Below, in pieces: positions 52,957 to 61,220 of a DNA stretch of 64,000 bases (position 1 is the stretch's first letter; every line of letters begins with the position of its first letter). The DNA is from UBA6663 sp044226485 (GTDB taxonomy: Bacteria > Chloroflexota > Anaerolineae > Anaerolineales > UBA6663), in assembly GCA_044226485.1 (NCBI GenBank), contig JBGAGY010000018.1, positions 1 through 64,000 on the forward strand. The letters run 5' to 3'. The notes beneath the pieces are model-generated. The model worked only from the letters and a program-made list of their open reading frames with translations. It was not told where the DNA came from and made no database searches. The position numbers were made by a program, and so were the translations under genes.

Positions 52957-54063
52957 TCAGCGAGTCTTTTTTTTTGCCGCGTCAGGAGACGCATCCTCGG
53001 CGGACTGCGGCTGCTCTTCGCCCTGTCCGTCCCACTCGCCCGCCAGTTGCTCGATGCGATCCTGCAGATTCGTCAGGTTCGCTTCCTGCTGGTTGAACGG
53101 GCCGCGGCGGATGCGATGCGGCAGCGCCAGCTCGGCAGCCACGGCGATGTCTTGCTCCGTGATCTGCGTCCGGCCGCGCCAGGCGGCATGGGCGCGCGCA
53201 CCCTTGAGGATGACGAGATCCGCGCGATGGCCGTCGACGTTCATCGACGCCGTGAGCGACGCGATCGTGAACAGGTCGCGGCGCGTGTACTGCACGCGGT
53301 CGATCAGTTCGCGGGCCTTGGCGATCTCGGCCGAGAGCGCCTGCTCGCGCGGGATCCACTTCGTCTGGAACGCCTCGGTGTCGGCGTCGTTCTCGAGATT
53401 GCGCTCCATGACGGCCATGCGCTCTTGCGCGTTGGTGAGCCCGTGGATCTCGACCGAGAACGCGAACCGGTCGAGCAGCTGCGGGCGGAGCTCGCCTTCC
53501 TCGGGGTTCATCGTGCCGACGAGGATGAAGCGCGCCGGGTGCATGAACGAGATGCCTTCGCGCTCGATGACGTTGACGCCCATCGCTGCAGAGTCGAGCA
53601 GCAGGTCGACGACGTGGTCGTCGAGCAAGTTCACTTCATCAATGTAGAGCAGACCGCGGTTCGCGGCGGCGAGCACGCCGGGCTCGAAGTGCTTCTCGCC
53701 CTGCTTGATGGCCTTCTCGATGTCGAGCGTGCCGACGACGCGATCCTCTGTGGCACTCACCGGCAGATCGACGAAAGCGATCCGACGGCGCACGACCTTC
53801 AGTTCGCCGCCCGAAGCGCGACGATCCTTGACCCAGTCCGACCAGGTGGACGGAGCGTTCGGGTCGTCGTTGAACGGCGACTCGGCGAACACCTCGATCT
53901 CTGGAAGCAGTGCCGAAAGGGCGCGCGACGCCGTTGACTTGGCGGTGCCGCGCTCGCCGCGAATAAGGACGCCGCCGATGCGCGGATCGATGGCGTTGAG
54001 GATCAGCGCACTCTTCATGCGCTGTTGACCGACGATGGCTGTGAAGGGAAGTTGTGCAGGCAT
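52957..54063 (-). CDS. chlI: Magnesium/cobalt chelatase ATPase (ChlI-like)
   Basis: 368 residues. AAA+ ATPase of the chelatase I class: opening PFTAIVGQQRMKSALILNAI, Walker A RGERGTAKSTASRAL, Walker B LLYIDEVNLLDD, and the sensor/arginine region EEGELRPQLLDRFAFSVEIH. The tail is acidic and ends DAAKKKTR at a TGA just past an A9 run; a -1 slip there joins it to the VWA domain. No CobN/ChlH is in the window, so magnesium versus cobalt cannot be decided. TATAAT lies at 54078-54083, 14 bases before the ATG, with no ribosome site. Confidence 0.87.
   Translation of the reverse strand: MPAQLPFTAIVGQQRMKSALILNAIDPRIGGVLIRGERGTAKSTASRALSALLPEIEVFAESPFNDDPNAPSTWSDWVKDRRASGGELKVVRRRIAFVDLPVSATEDRVVGTLDIEKAIKQGEKHFEPGVLAAANRGLLYIDEVNLLDDHVVDLLLDSAAMGVNVIEREGISFMHPARFILVGTMNPEEGELRPQLLDRFAFSVEIHGLTNAQERMAVMERNLENDADTEAFQTKWIPREQALSAEIAKARELIDRVQYTRRDLFTIASLTASMNVDGHRADLVILKGARAHAAWRGRTQITEQDIAVAAELALPHRIRRGPFNQQEANLTNLQDRIEQLAGEWDGQGEEQPQSAEDASPDAAKKKTR
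52967..52975 (-). other. A9 slippery run at the chlI/chlD junction
   Basis: On the minus strand, GCA AAA AAA AAG ACT CGC TGA is the end of the ATPase frame. The VWA frame is one base back and continuous from a TGA at 52982-52984, so both frames share only this stretch. Nine As are prone to ribosomal or polymerase slippage. Confidence 0.8.
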
Positions 54064-54077
54064 AGGGTTCGGTTTCT

Positions 54078-54083
54078 ATTATA
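54078..54083 (-). promoter_or_regulatory. -10 element of chlI
   Basis: TATAAT on the minus strand, 14 bases before the ATG; the predicted leader is only about 8 bases long and has no ribosome site. Confidence 0.55.
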
Positions 54084-54209
54084 GCCCGATACCAGAGACC
54101 CTTGACGATTGGCCGTTTGTCACGGGCGATTGACGCATCGTCGGCCCCCAACTTCCTCCTCTGTCTTCGGCTCGTCCAAGAGGGTTTGCAGAAATAGCAA
54201 TTCTCCCGA

Positions 54210-54215
54210 TATAAT
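54210..54215 (+). promoter_or_regulatory. Promoter of rpsA
   Basis: TATAAT with TTGCAG 18 bases upstream (54186-54191), divergent from the chlI promoter. Confidence 0.6.
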
Positions 54216-54249
54216 GGCCCCTAGTCCGTACTGGGAGAAGATGTATAGC

Positions 54250-55458
54250 ATGACCGAGCAAAATAAGGGCAAGGGCACCGAGCCTGAGCATCCGATGCAG
54301 TCCCTGCTGGACGCCGACAGCGGGTTGAGCATGCCAGGCCGGGGTGAGATCCGGGACGGCGTGATCGCGCGGATCACACCGAGCGAAATCCTTGTCGACG
54401 TGGGCGCCAAGTCTGAGGGCGTGATCACCGGCCGCGAGCTGGATGCCGTCGACGAGGCGTCGCGCAAGGCGTTGTCCGTGGGCCAGACGATCCCCGTCTA
54501 TGTGGTCGACCCCGAAGACCGCAACGGCAACATCGTCCTGTCGCTCGTCCGGGCCAAGGAAGAGCGCGACTGGCAACTGGCCGAGGATCTCTTGAAGTCT
54601 CAAGAGGTCTACAACGGTCAGGTGGCCGGCTACAACAAGGGCGGCCTGATCGTCAAGGTTGGCAACCTGCGCGGCTTCATCCCGGCCTCGCAAGTCAGCC
54701 AGCAGCGCCGCCGCCGCACCGAAGGCATCGAAGCCCCCGAGCAGAAGTGGGGCAAGATGATCGGCGAGTCGGCGATGGTCAAGGTCATCGAAGTCGACCG
54801 CAGCCGCAACCGCTTGATCCTCTCCGAGCGCGCCGCCAGCAAGGAGTCGCGCGAGGCTCAGAAGGAAAAGCTGCTGGCCGAGATCAAGCCCGGCGACGTC
54901 CGCAAGGGCCACGTCATCAGCCTGGCGGACTTCGGCGCGTTCATCGACATCGGTGGCGCCGACGGCCTGGTGCACCTGAGCGAGATCTCGTGGAAGCGCG
55001 TGCAGCATCCGAGCGAGGTCCTCAAGGTCGGCCAGGAGGTCGAGGTCGAGGTGCTCAACGTCGACCGCGAGCGCAAGCGCATCGGCCTGTCGATCAAACG
55101 CCGCGAGCAGGATCCGTGGACCGTCCTCAAGGACAAGTACAAGGCCGGTCAGCTGGTTCAGGGCACGATCACCAAGCTCACGAAGTTCGGCGCCTTCGCC
55201 AAGATCGACGGCGAAGACGACGTCGAGGGCCTGATCCACGTCTCCGAGCTGGCCGACACCCGCATCGACCATCCGAAGTCGGCGGTCAGCGAGGGCCAGC
55301 GCGTCACCCTGCGCGTGCTCAAGGTCGACCCGGACAAGCGCCGCATCGGCCTGAGCCTGAAGCGCGCGGCCTCGGCCGAATACGCCGACGCCGACTGGGA
55401 GCAGCTGGCTTCCAACCTCGACGAAGTCGCGATGTCGAACGACGACAGCGAGGGTTGA
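54250..55458 (+). CDS. rpsA: Ribosomal protein bS1-like, four S1 domains
   Basis: 402 residues. Four S1 RNA-binding domains (about 30-105, 118-195, 210-290, 297-375) with typical pieces such as GKVGNLRGFIPASQV-like LIVKVGNLRGFIPASQVSQQ, SLADFGAFIDIGGADGLVHL and KLTKFGAFAKIDGEDDVEGL. It aids mRNA binding to the 30S subunit. Two ATGs fit: 54241 (GGAG only 3 bases away) and 54250 (12 bases away); I prefer the second because of the MTEQ-type start, but it is uncertain. A strong terminator follows. Confidence 0.88.
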   Translation: MTEQNKGKGTEPEHPMQSLLDADSGLSMPGRGEIRDGVIARITPSEILVDVGAKSEGVITGRELDAVDEASRKALSVGQTIPVYVVDPEDRNGNIVLSLVRAKEERDWQLAEDLLKSQEVYNGQVAGYNKGGLIVKVGNLRGFIPASQVSQQRRRRTEGIEAPEQKWGKMIGESAMVKVIEVDRSRNRLILSERAASKESREAQKEKLLAEIKPGDVRKGHVISLADFGAFIDIGGADGLVHLSEISWKRVQHPSEVLKVGQEVEVEVLNVDRERKRIGLSIKRREQDPWTVLKDKYKAGQLVQGTITKLTKFGAFAKIDGEDDVEGLIHVSELADTRIDHPKSAVSEGQRVTLRVLKVDPDKRRIGLSLKRAASAEYADADWEQLASNLDEVAMSNDDSEG

Positions 55459-55481
55459 GCTTCACCGCTCCGAAGATGAAT

Positions 55482-55522
55482 AAAGAAGAGGCCGGGCAAA
55501 TCCCCCCGGCCTCTTTCTTTTC
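55482..55522 (+). terminator. Intrinsic terminator of rpsA
   Basis: GAGGCCGGG and CCCGGCCTC pair around 8 bases, followed by TTTCTTTTC; 30 bases after the rpsA stop. Confidence 0.9.
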
Positions 55523-55784
55523 CCGTTTTCTGCCGAAAACGCCAAAAGGAGCCTGCGGCAGACTCTTTCCAAGCATTCACACGAATCTTATAGAAGTAAC
55601 GTACATTTCGGGCAACAATCCTGCAATCAAGACGAAATGCGTGTTCCGATCTGGAACCTGCCCTATAAACGCGACGTCGCTGTGCACATTCCGAACGTTG
55701 CGCGGTGGCAGTTGATCGGGCATGATCTGTTCGGGGGCGCCCACCACCTGCCCGTTTGGGGTGGCGAGGGAACAAGGCTAGTTT
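55523..55784. other. Non-coding spacer before the clpC promoter
   Basis: No gene or known RNA seen in these 260 bases. No CIRCE element (TTAGCACTC-N9-GAGTGCTAA) or CtsR site was found. Confidence 0.4.
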
Positions 55785-55790
55785 GATAGA
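55785..55790 (+). promoter_or_regulatory. -10 element of clpC
   Basis: TAGAAT about 69 bases before the GTG start; no clear -35. Confidence 0.4.
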
Positions 55791-55858
55791 ATACCAGGCG
55801 ACCGTGGTGTGTTGCCGTATCGTCGCCACTGCCCCGTCACTGAGAGAGGAGACCACCT

Positions 55859-58402
55859 GTGTCTGATAAATTGCAGCGCTTTACGCAACGGGCCCGGCGT
55901 GTGCTCGCTCTGGCGCAAGAAGAAGCCGAGCGAATGAAGCACGCCTACATCGGCACCGAGCATCTGCTGCTGGGTCTCATGAAGGAGGAGGGCGGCGTGG
56001 CCAGTCGCGTGTTGCGCGAGCTGGGCCTCGAGACTCGCCGCGTCCAGGAGATCGTCGAGCGCCTGACAGGCGCCAACAAGACGACGCCGACGGCCAAGAT
56101 CGATCTGTCGCCGGGCACCAAGCGTGTGCTCGAGCTGGCCGTCGACGAGGCCCGTCGCATGGGCCATCACTACATCGGCACCGAGCACCTGCTGCTCGGG
56201 TTGGTGCGCCAGAACGAAGGCGTGGCCATCGATGTGCTGAAGAAGCTTGGCGTCTCGGCGGAGCAGATCCGCCGCCAGACCCGGCGTGTGTTGCAGGAGA
56301 GCCCGTCGCAGCAGCCGAGCACTCCGCCCCAGGGCTCACAGAAGGCCGAACGCCAGACCGTGACACCCAGCGGCGAAGGCCGTCAGAAGAAGGAAAAGGC
56401 CAAGACCCCGCTGGTCGATCAGCTCGCTACTGACCTGACCGCCCTGGCCGAAGAGAACAAGCTCGACCCGGTCGTCGGCCGCGAGCAGGAGATCGAGCGC
56501 GTCATCCAGATTTTGGCGCGCCGCACCAAGAACAACCCCGCCCTCATCGGCGAACCGGGCGTCGGCAAGACGGCCATCGTCGAGGGGCTGGCGCAGCGCA
56601 TCGTCCTCGGTGACACGCCCGAGCCGCTGCTCGACAAGCGCGTCCTGCAGCTCGACGTTGGCTCGTTGGTCGCGGGCACCATGTACCGCGGCCAGTTCGA
56701 GGAGCGCCTCAAGCGCGTCATCGAAGAGCTCAAGCAGAGCGACGCCATCCTGTTCATCGACGAGGTCCACATGCTTGTGGGCGCCGGCGCTGCCGGTTCA
56801 TCGGTGGACGCGGCCAACATCCTCAAGCCGGCCCTCGCCCGCGGCGAACTGCAGGTGATCGGCGCGACGACGCTCGAGGAGTACCGCAAGCACATCGAGA
56901 GCGACGCTGCGCTCGAACGCCGCTTCCAGCCGGTGCAGGTCGATGAGCCGTCGATCGACGAGACCATCGAGATCCTGCGCGGTGTCAAGAAGGCCTACGA
57001 GGAGCACCACAAGCTGGTGATCACCGAGGGCGCCATCGACGCCGCCGCGCGGCTGTCGGCCCGCTACGTGCCCGACCGGTTCCTGCCCGACAAGGCCATC
57101 GACCTGATCGACGAAGCCTCGTCGCGCGTGCGCATGTACAAGAGCCCCGAGGCCCGCAAGTTCAAGGCCGCGGTCGGTGAACTGCGCGGCCTGCGCGCCG
57201 AGCACCAGCTCGCTGTCGAAGAAGACCGCATGGAAGACGCGCAGGAGCTTGTCAACCGCCAGGCCGAGCTCGAGGCCCAGATCGACCAGATGCGCGCCGG
57301 CTGGGATCGTGACAGCAGCCCGCAAGTGCTCGAGGAAGACATCGCCGAGGTGGTCGGCATGTGGACCGGCATCCCAGTGACGCAGATCACAGAGGCCGAG
57401 ACGGCGCGCCTGCTCAAGATGGAGCCCGCGCTGCACGAGCGCATCGTCGGCCAGCACGAAGCCATCGAGGCGATCTCGAAGGCCGTGCGCCGCGCCCGAG
57501 CCGGCTTGAAGGATCCGAAGCGCCCGATCGGCAGCTTCATGTTCCTTGGACCGACGGGCGTCGGCAAAACCGAGTTAACCAAGACGCTGGCCGAGTTCAT
57601 GTTCGGCAGCGAAGAGGCCGTGATCCAGCTCGACATGAGCGAGTTCATGGAGCGGCACACCGTGTCGCGGCTGGTCGGCGCCCCGCCCGGCTACGTCGGG
57701 TATGAAGAGGCCGGCCAGCTGACCGAAGCCATCCGGCGCCGCCCGTACTCGATCGTGGTCTTCGACGAAGTCGAGAAGGCGCACCCCGAGGCGCACAACA
57801 TGCTCCTCCAGATCATGGAGGAAGGGCATCTCTCGGACGCGAAGGGCAAGAAGGTCAACTTCCAGAACGCGATCATCATCATGACCTCGAACGTCGGGGC
57901 GGATATGATCAAGCGTCAGGGCTCGCTCGGCTTCAACATCAAGCGCGACGAGAAGGTTTCCGAAGAACTGGCCTACGACGAGCTGCGCAAGAAGCTGACC
58001 GACGCGCTCAAGCGCGTGTTCCGGCCTGAGTTCCTCAACCGGCTCGACGGCACGATCATCTTCCGGCCGTTGACCCGCGACGAGATCAAGCAGATCGTGT
58101 CGCTCGAAGTGGCGAAGGTGTCGGTGCGGCTGGCCGAGCATGAACTCAAGCTCGAGCTGACGCCCGAGGCCAGCGACAAGATCGCCGAGATCGGCTACGA
58201 CCCGGATCTGGGCGCCCGGCCGCTGCGCCGCGTGGTGCAGAACAAGATCGAGGACGCCGTATCCGACGGCGTGCTCTCCGGCCGCTTCCAACCCGGGGAC
58301 ACGATCAAGGTCGTCGTGCGCGAAGACGACGTGGCGCTGACCGTCGATCGCGAAGAGGCGGTCGAGCCGGCTCCCGCCGCTGAGGCGGAGGCCCCGGCCT
58401 GA
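55859..58402 (+). CDS. clpC: ClpC-type Hsp100 ATPase
   Basis: 847 residues from a GTG with GAGGAG 8 bases upstream. It unfolds proteins for ClpP. Two Clp-N repeats (MKHAYIGTEHLLLGLMKEEG and MGHHYIGTEHLLLGLVRQNE), a charged linker, AAA-1 (GEPGVGKTAIVEGLAQRI, LFIDEVHMLVGAG), a UVR-like middle region (about 435-475), and AAA-2 (GPTGVGKTELTKTLAEFM) are all present. ClpP is not in the window. The clear middle domain identifies ClpC rather than ClpA. Confidence 0.95.
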   Translation: MSDKLQRFTQRARRVLALAQEEAERMKHAYIGTEHLLLGLMKEEGGVASRVLRELGLETRRVQEIVERLTGANKTTPTAKIDLSPGTKRVLELAVDEARRMGHHYIGTEHLLLGLVRQNEGVAIDVLKKLGVSAEQIRRQTRRVLQESPSQQPSTPPQGSQKAERQTVTPSGEGRQKKEKAKTPLVDQLATDLTALAEENKLDPVVGREQEIERVIQILARRTKNNPALIGEPGVGKTAIVEGLAQRIVLGDTPEPLLDKRVLQLDVGSLVAGTMYRGQFEERLKRVIEELKQSDAILFIDEVHMLVGAGAAGSSVDAANILKPALARGELQVIGATTLEEYRKHIESDAALERRFQPVQVDEPSIDETIEILRGVKKAYEEHHKLVITEGAIDAAARLSARYVPDRFLPDKAIDLIDEASSRVRMYKSPEARKFKAAVGELRGLRAEHQLAVEEDRMEDAQELVNRQAELEAQIDQMRAGWDRDSSPQVLEEDIAEVVGMWTGIPVTQITEAETARLLKMEPALHERIVGQHEAIEAISKAVRRARAGLKDPKRPIGSFMFLGPTGVGKTELTKTLAEFMFGSEEAVIQLDMSEFMERHTVSRLVGAPPGYVGYEEAGQLTEAIRRRPYSIVVFDEVEKAHPEAHNMLLQIMEEGHLSDAKGKKVNFQNAIIIMTSNVGADMIKRQGSLGFNIKRDEKVSEELAYDELRKKLTDALKRVFRPEFLNRLDGTIIFRPLTRDEIKQIVSLEVAKVSVRLAEHELKLELTPEASDKIAEIGYDPDLGARPLRRVVQNKIEDAVSDGVLSGRFQPGDTIKVVVREDDVALTVDREEAVEPAPAAEAEAPA

Positions 58403-58419
58403 GTGGGTCAGTGACAGTC

Positions 58420-58455
58420 AAAAGGGCGCCTGAGCAATGCTCAGGCGCCCTTTTT
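58420..58455 (+). terminator. Intrinsic terminator of clpC
   Basis: GGGCGCCTGAGC-AAT-GCTCAGGCGCCC followed by five Ts, about 20 bases after the clpC stop. Confidence 0.92.
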
Positions 58456-58642
58456 GATTTTCCGTCTTTCGGCTGATCCGCATGACGACCCGGCATGCGA
58501 AAATCGGACCCGATTGGTGGGAACCAGTCGTCGAACCGACGCGTCGTGACGAAATGGAAGAAGAAATCGGGAGTGTTTCGATGTATCCCGATGTCGCGGC
58601 TAACGCTTTCCCGAGTGCCAGTCGTTTGAAAGGATCGCTTGC

Positions 58643-60013
58643 ATGACCCCTCGTTCTTCACTTACTTTGCTGGCCGTTCTGCCGCTTGCGGCCGCTCAAC
58701 TGGCCTGTGGTCTGGCCAGCGGCACCGCAACGCCCACACCCGCTGCTCCGCCGGTCGACTCGACGGCGACGCCCACCGCGGCGACACCGCCAACACAGAC
58801 AGCTGAAGCGCCTGCCACGCCCACCGTCTCGGCGCCCACAAACACGCCCGAGCCGACGCCCACAGCGGCCCCGGTCGGCCCGAGCTGCGAGGTCGCCTAC
58901 ACGCGCGTCGGTCAGCTGTACTGCCGCGCTGACGACGGCAACGAAGTTCTGCTGACGGCCGTCGACGGCGGCTCGCTGCAAGGCGCCGCATTGTCAAGCG
59001 ACGGGACCTGGGTCGCCTATATCCTGGGAGTCCCCGACGGCCCGGCTGACCTTTTCGCGATCTCGGTCGCGAAGGCTGTCTCGGGCGACCTCGCCCCGAC
59101 GGCGCTCGCCAACGACACGAACCTCACCGGCACCAATCCCGATGACATGGTCTCGGCGCGCGTGATCGCATTCGTGCCAGGCAGTCAGACGTTGTTGTTC
59201 GACACGCGCTACGTCCCGGCCGGTGGCATCGTCGGACCGGGCGAGTATCAGAACAACGACCTTTGGCGCGTGAACGTGGACGGCAGCGGATTGGCCCAGA
59301 TCGCGCCAGCCGGCACAGCGGGCCGATTCGCGATCAGCCCGACGGGTGGGCATGTAGCCCTCTCGAGCGCCAACACGATCTCGGTGCTCGACCTCGCGGC
59401 CAGCTCGATCACGCCGGCGCTGGAGTTCGATCCGATCATGACCTACAGTGAATATGCGTTCAAGCCTGAGGCAAACTGGGCGCCGGATGGCTCGTCCTTC
59501 ACCGTCGCGGTGCCGTCGATCGACCCGATGGCCGAAGACACGAACGCCACGCTGCACCGCATCACGACGGCCGGCGTCGAAGAGCCGCTCGGCCTTGTGC
59601 CCGGCAACTTCGTCTTCGGCGGCGTGCTGAGCCTCTCGCCCCTCGGTGATCGCGTGGCGTACGGCGTGCGCGATGCGAGCGGCCAGCTTGACTCGATCAC
59701 CGTGCGGCGACTGCCTGACGACCCGGGCCCGGGCGGCGCGGATCTGCCCGAGATCCAGTGGCTCGATTGGTCAGCGGATGGCACGCGGTTGGCCATCGGC
59801 CATCGCAACGTGGTCAACAACGCCCAGATCCTTGAGCCCGACGGCTCTCTTCGCTCACTGGATCTGCCGGTTGTCGAGATCGTCTGGCGCGGCGCTGACG
59901 TGTACTACCTGGTGGCTAACGGCGATGGCAGCTTCGACATCGACGTCCTGCGGCCTTCGGGCGTGCAGGTGCTGGCGACCGCCCTGCCCAACTCGTTGTG
60001 GGCGGTTCGGTAG
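58643..60013 (+). CDS. Lipoprotein with PD40/TolB-like beta-propeller
   Basis: 456 residues. Lipoprotein signal (LLAVLPLAAAQLAC), Thr/Pro/Ala linker to about residue 75, then repeated propeller blades (ALSSDGTWVAYILGVPDG, RFAISPTGGHVALSSANTIS, LSLSPLGDRVAYGVRDASG, LDWSADGTRLAIGHRNVV) of the WD40-like PD40 type. Such proteins bind ligands or partners outside the membrane; nothing more can be said. AAAGGA precedes the ATG. A family A palindrome follows about 50 bases after the stop. Confidence 0.8.
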   Translation: MTPRSSLTLLAVLPLAAAQLACGLASGTATPTPAAPPVDSTATPTAATPPTQTAEAPATPTVSAPTNTPEPTPTAAPVGPSCEVAYTRVGQLYCRADDGNEVLLTAVDGGSLQGAALSSDGTWVAYILGVPDGPADLFAISVAKAVSGDLAPTALANDTNLTGTNPDDMVSARVIAFVPGSQTLLFDTRYVPAGGIVGPGEYQNNDLWRVNVDGSGLAQIAPAGTAGRFAISPTGGHVALSSANTISVLDLAASSITPALEFDPIMTYSEYAFKPEANWAPDGSSFTVAVPSIDPMAEDTNATLHRITTAGVEEPLGLVPGNFVFGGVLSLSPLGDRVAYGVRDASGQLDSITVRRLPDDPGPGGADLPEIQWLDWSADGTRLAIGHRNVVNNAQILEPDGSLRSLDLPVVEIVWRGADVYYLVANGDGSFDIDVLRPSGVQVLATALPNSLWAVR

Positions 60014-60060
60014 GAAGACCGCGAACGGCGGACTTCTGACGGCGGTAGGTGCCGTGAGGG

Positions 60061-60116
60061 CGAACGACGAATGACGGAGGTTGAATGGCTATTCAACCTC
60101 CGTCATTCGTCGTTCG
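60061..60116. repeat. Family A palindrome, 26-bp perfect arms
   Basis: Arms 60061-60086 and 60091-60116 are perfect complements around GGCT. Apex GGTTGAAT-GGCT-ATTCAACC matches that at 12591-12658. It lies between convergent lipoprotein genes. Confidence 0.92.
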
Positions 60117-60138
60117 TCTGTTTGTTCGCTGCCGCCGG

Positions 60139-61053
60139 TCAGTTCAGGAACTCGCCCGCGGGACCGGCCGGGTCGATAAGGCTGGCCAGGTCTGCGAGCG
60201 GGATCTTGATCTCCTGTGGGCCGGCGGCATATGGGCCGACCTGATATGGATCGAAGGAGATCACGAGGCTGGTTCCGTCAGCGCTCACGGTCCAATTGCG
60301 GTAGTTCTCGGGGGTGGGATCGGCGCCAGTTTCGAAGCCGGCGAAGAAATCGGTCTTCTCGAGCTCCCCGCGACAATAGTCGGCGATCGGGGTCAAGAAA
60401 TCGGTCCCCGGGAGCATGATGTCGCCCAACGCAAGTTCGCGGCTCTCTTGGAGATCATAATTGATCGTGCGGCTGAAGCTGTATGGATGCGCGGCTCCGG
60501 CCACGTAACCGCCGACGTCAAGGCGCAGGCTGACCAGCCGCTGTGTCAACGCGAAGTGAGTGACGTTGATCAGAAAGAAACTCGTCGTGCCGCCGCTGAA
60601 GGCCGGGTCGGGCGGATATTGTCTGAGATCGTCGACGAACGCCGTCGTCATCTCATCCACGGCATTCTGCACGACGGCGTTGAAGCCCGCGGTAGGCGCG
60701 TCATTTGGATCGGGTGCGCGGAGGAGCGGCACGTTGACTTCGAGCGTGTACGTGATCGGATCGGTGAAGGAGTTGCTCGACGAGCGTTCTTCCCAGGTGC
60801 GCTCGATGTTCGTGGCGGGGCCGTCGGGGGCCGTTGTGGCGGAAGGCTCCGCCGCGGGTTCGACCGTGTGGGTGGCAGATAGAGCCGTCGGATCCTTGGG
60901 CGAGTCGGTGGCCGGCTCGGTCGGCGCCGTCGTGGTTGGAGGGACGGTTGCCCAATCGTAGGGTGGAGGCGTCGGTTCGGCGAGGGTCGCGCAGGCCAGG
61001 GTGGTGATCGCCAGAGCGGCGACGGCGGGCAGCCAGAGTTGTCGAGACGGCAT
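60139..61053 (-). CDS. DUF3298-type lipoprotein
   Basis: 304 residues. Lipoprotein signal (VAALAITTLAC), Thr/Pro linker, then a DUF4163/DUF3298-like domain as in RsiV-type proteins (ITYTLEVNVPLL, LRLDVGGYVAGAAHPYSFSR, LALGDIMLPG, VSADGTSLVISFDPYQVGPY). The family binds lysozyme in RsiV, but no sigma factor is adjacent here. The ATG at 61053 has GGAGG 6 bases before it; a GTG two codons earlier is inside the ribosome site. Confidence 0.78.
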   Translation of the reverse strand: MPSRQLWLPAVAALAITTLACATLAEPTPPPYDWATVPPTTTAPTEPATDSPKDPTALSATHTVEPAAEPSATTAPDGPATNIERTWEERSSSNSFTDPITYTLEVNVPLLRAPDPNDAPTAGFNAVVQNAVDEMTTAFVDDLRQYPPDPAFSGGTTSFFLINVTHFALTQRLVSLRLDVGGYVAGAAHPYSFSRTINYDLQESRELALGDIMLPGTDFLTPIADYCRGELEKTDFFAGFETGADPTPENYRNWTVSADGTSLVISFDPYQVGPYAAGPQEIKIPLADLASLIDPAGPAGEFLN

Positions 61054-61111
61054 GGGCACCTCCGAGAGCGGTGAGCGTTACGTTGAGAGCGATGGTATCA
61101 CGCCGAACGGG

Positions 61112-61192
61112 AAGAGATCGGGAGTGCCCCGAAGTCGCCCGATGTCGGGCAAAGCCCGACATCGGGCGACTTCGGGGCACTCCCGATCTCTT
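61112..61192. repeat. Perfect 39-bp palindrome upstream of radA
   Basis: Arms 61112-61150 and 61154-61192 are exact complements with a 3-base AAA spacer. The right arm ends 13 bases before the radA -10. The words GGGAGTGCCCCGAAG and GCCCGATGTCGGGC give internal symmetry too. Confidence 0.97.
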
Positions 61193-61205
61193 ATAGAACA
61201 GATGT

Positions 61206-61211
61206 TATAAT
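61206..61211 (+). promoter_or_regulatory. -10 element of radA
   Basis: TATAAT ends 9 bases before the ATG, so the mRNA leader would be only about 2-4 bases. Confidence 0.65.
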
Positions 61212-61220
61212 CCCAAAGCT

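Noticed and set aside
52957..52959. Simple assembly frameshift splitting chlD
   Set aside because: Not fully excluded, but the A run, the hairpins after it and the known biology of chlD make a regulated slip more likely than an error.
51815..53647. 610-codon plus-strand frame opposite the chelatase genes
   Set aside because: It runs through a tRNA end and antisense to two conserved domains; no start signal or known motif.
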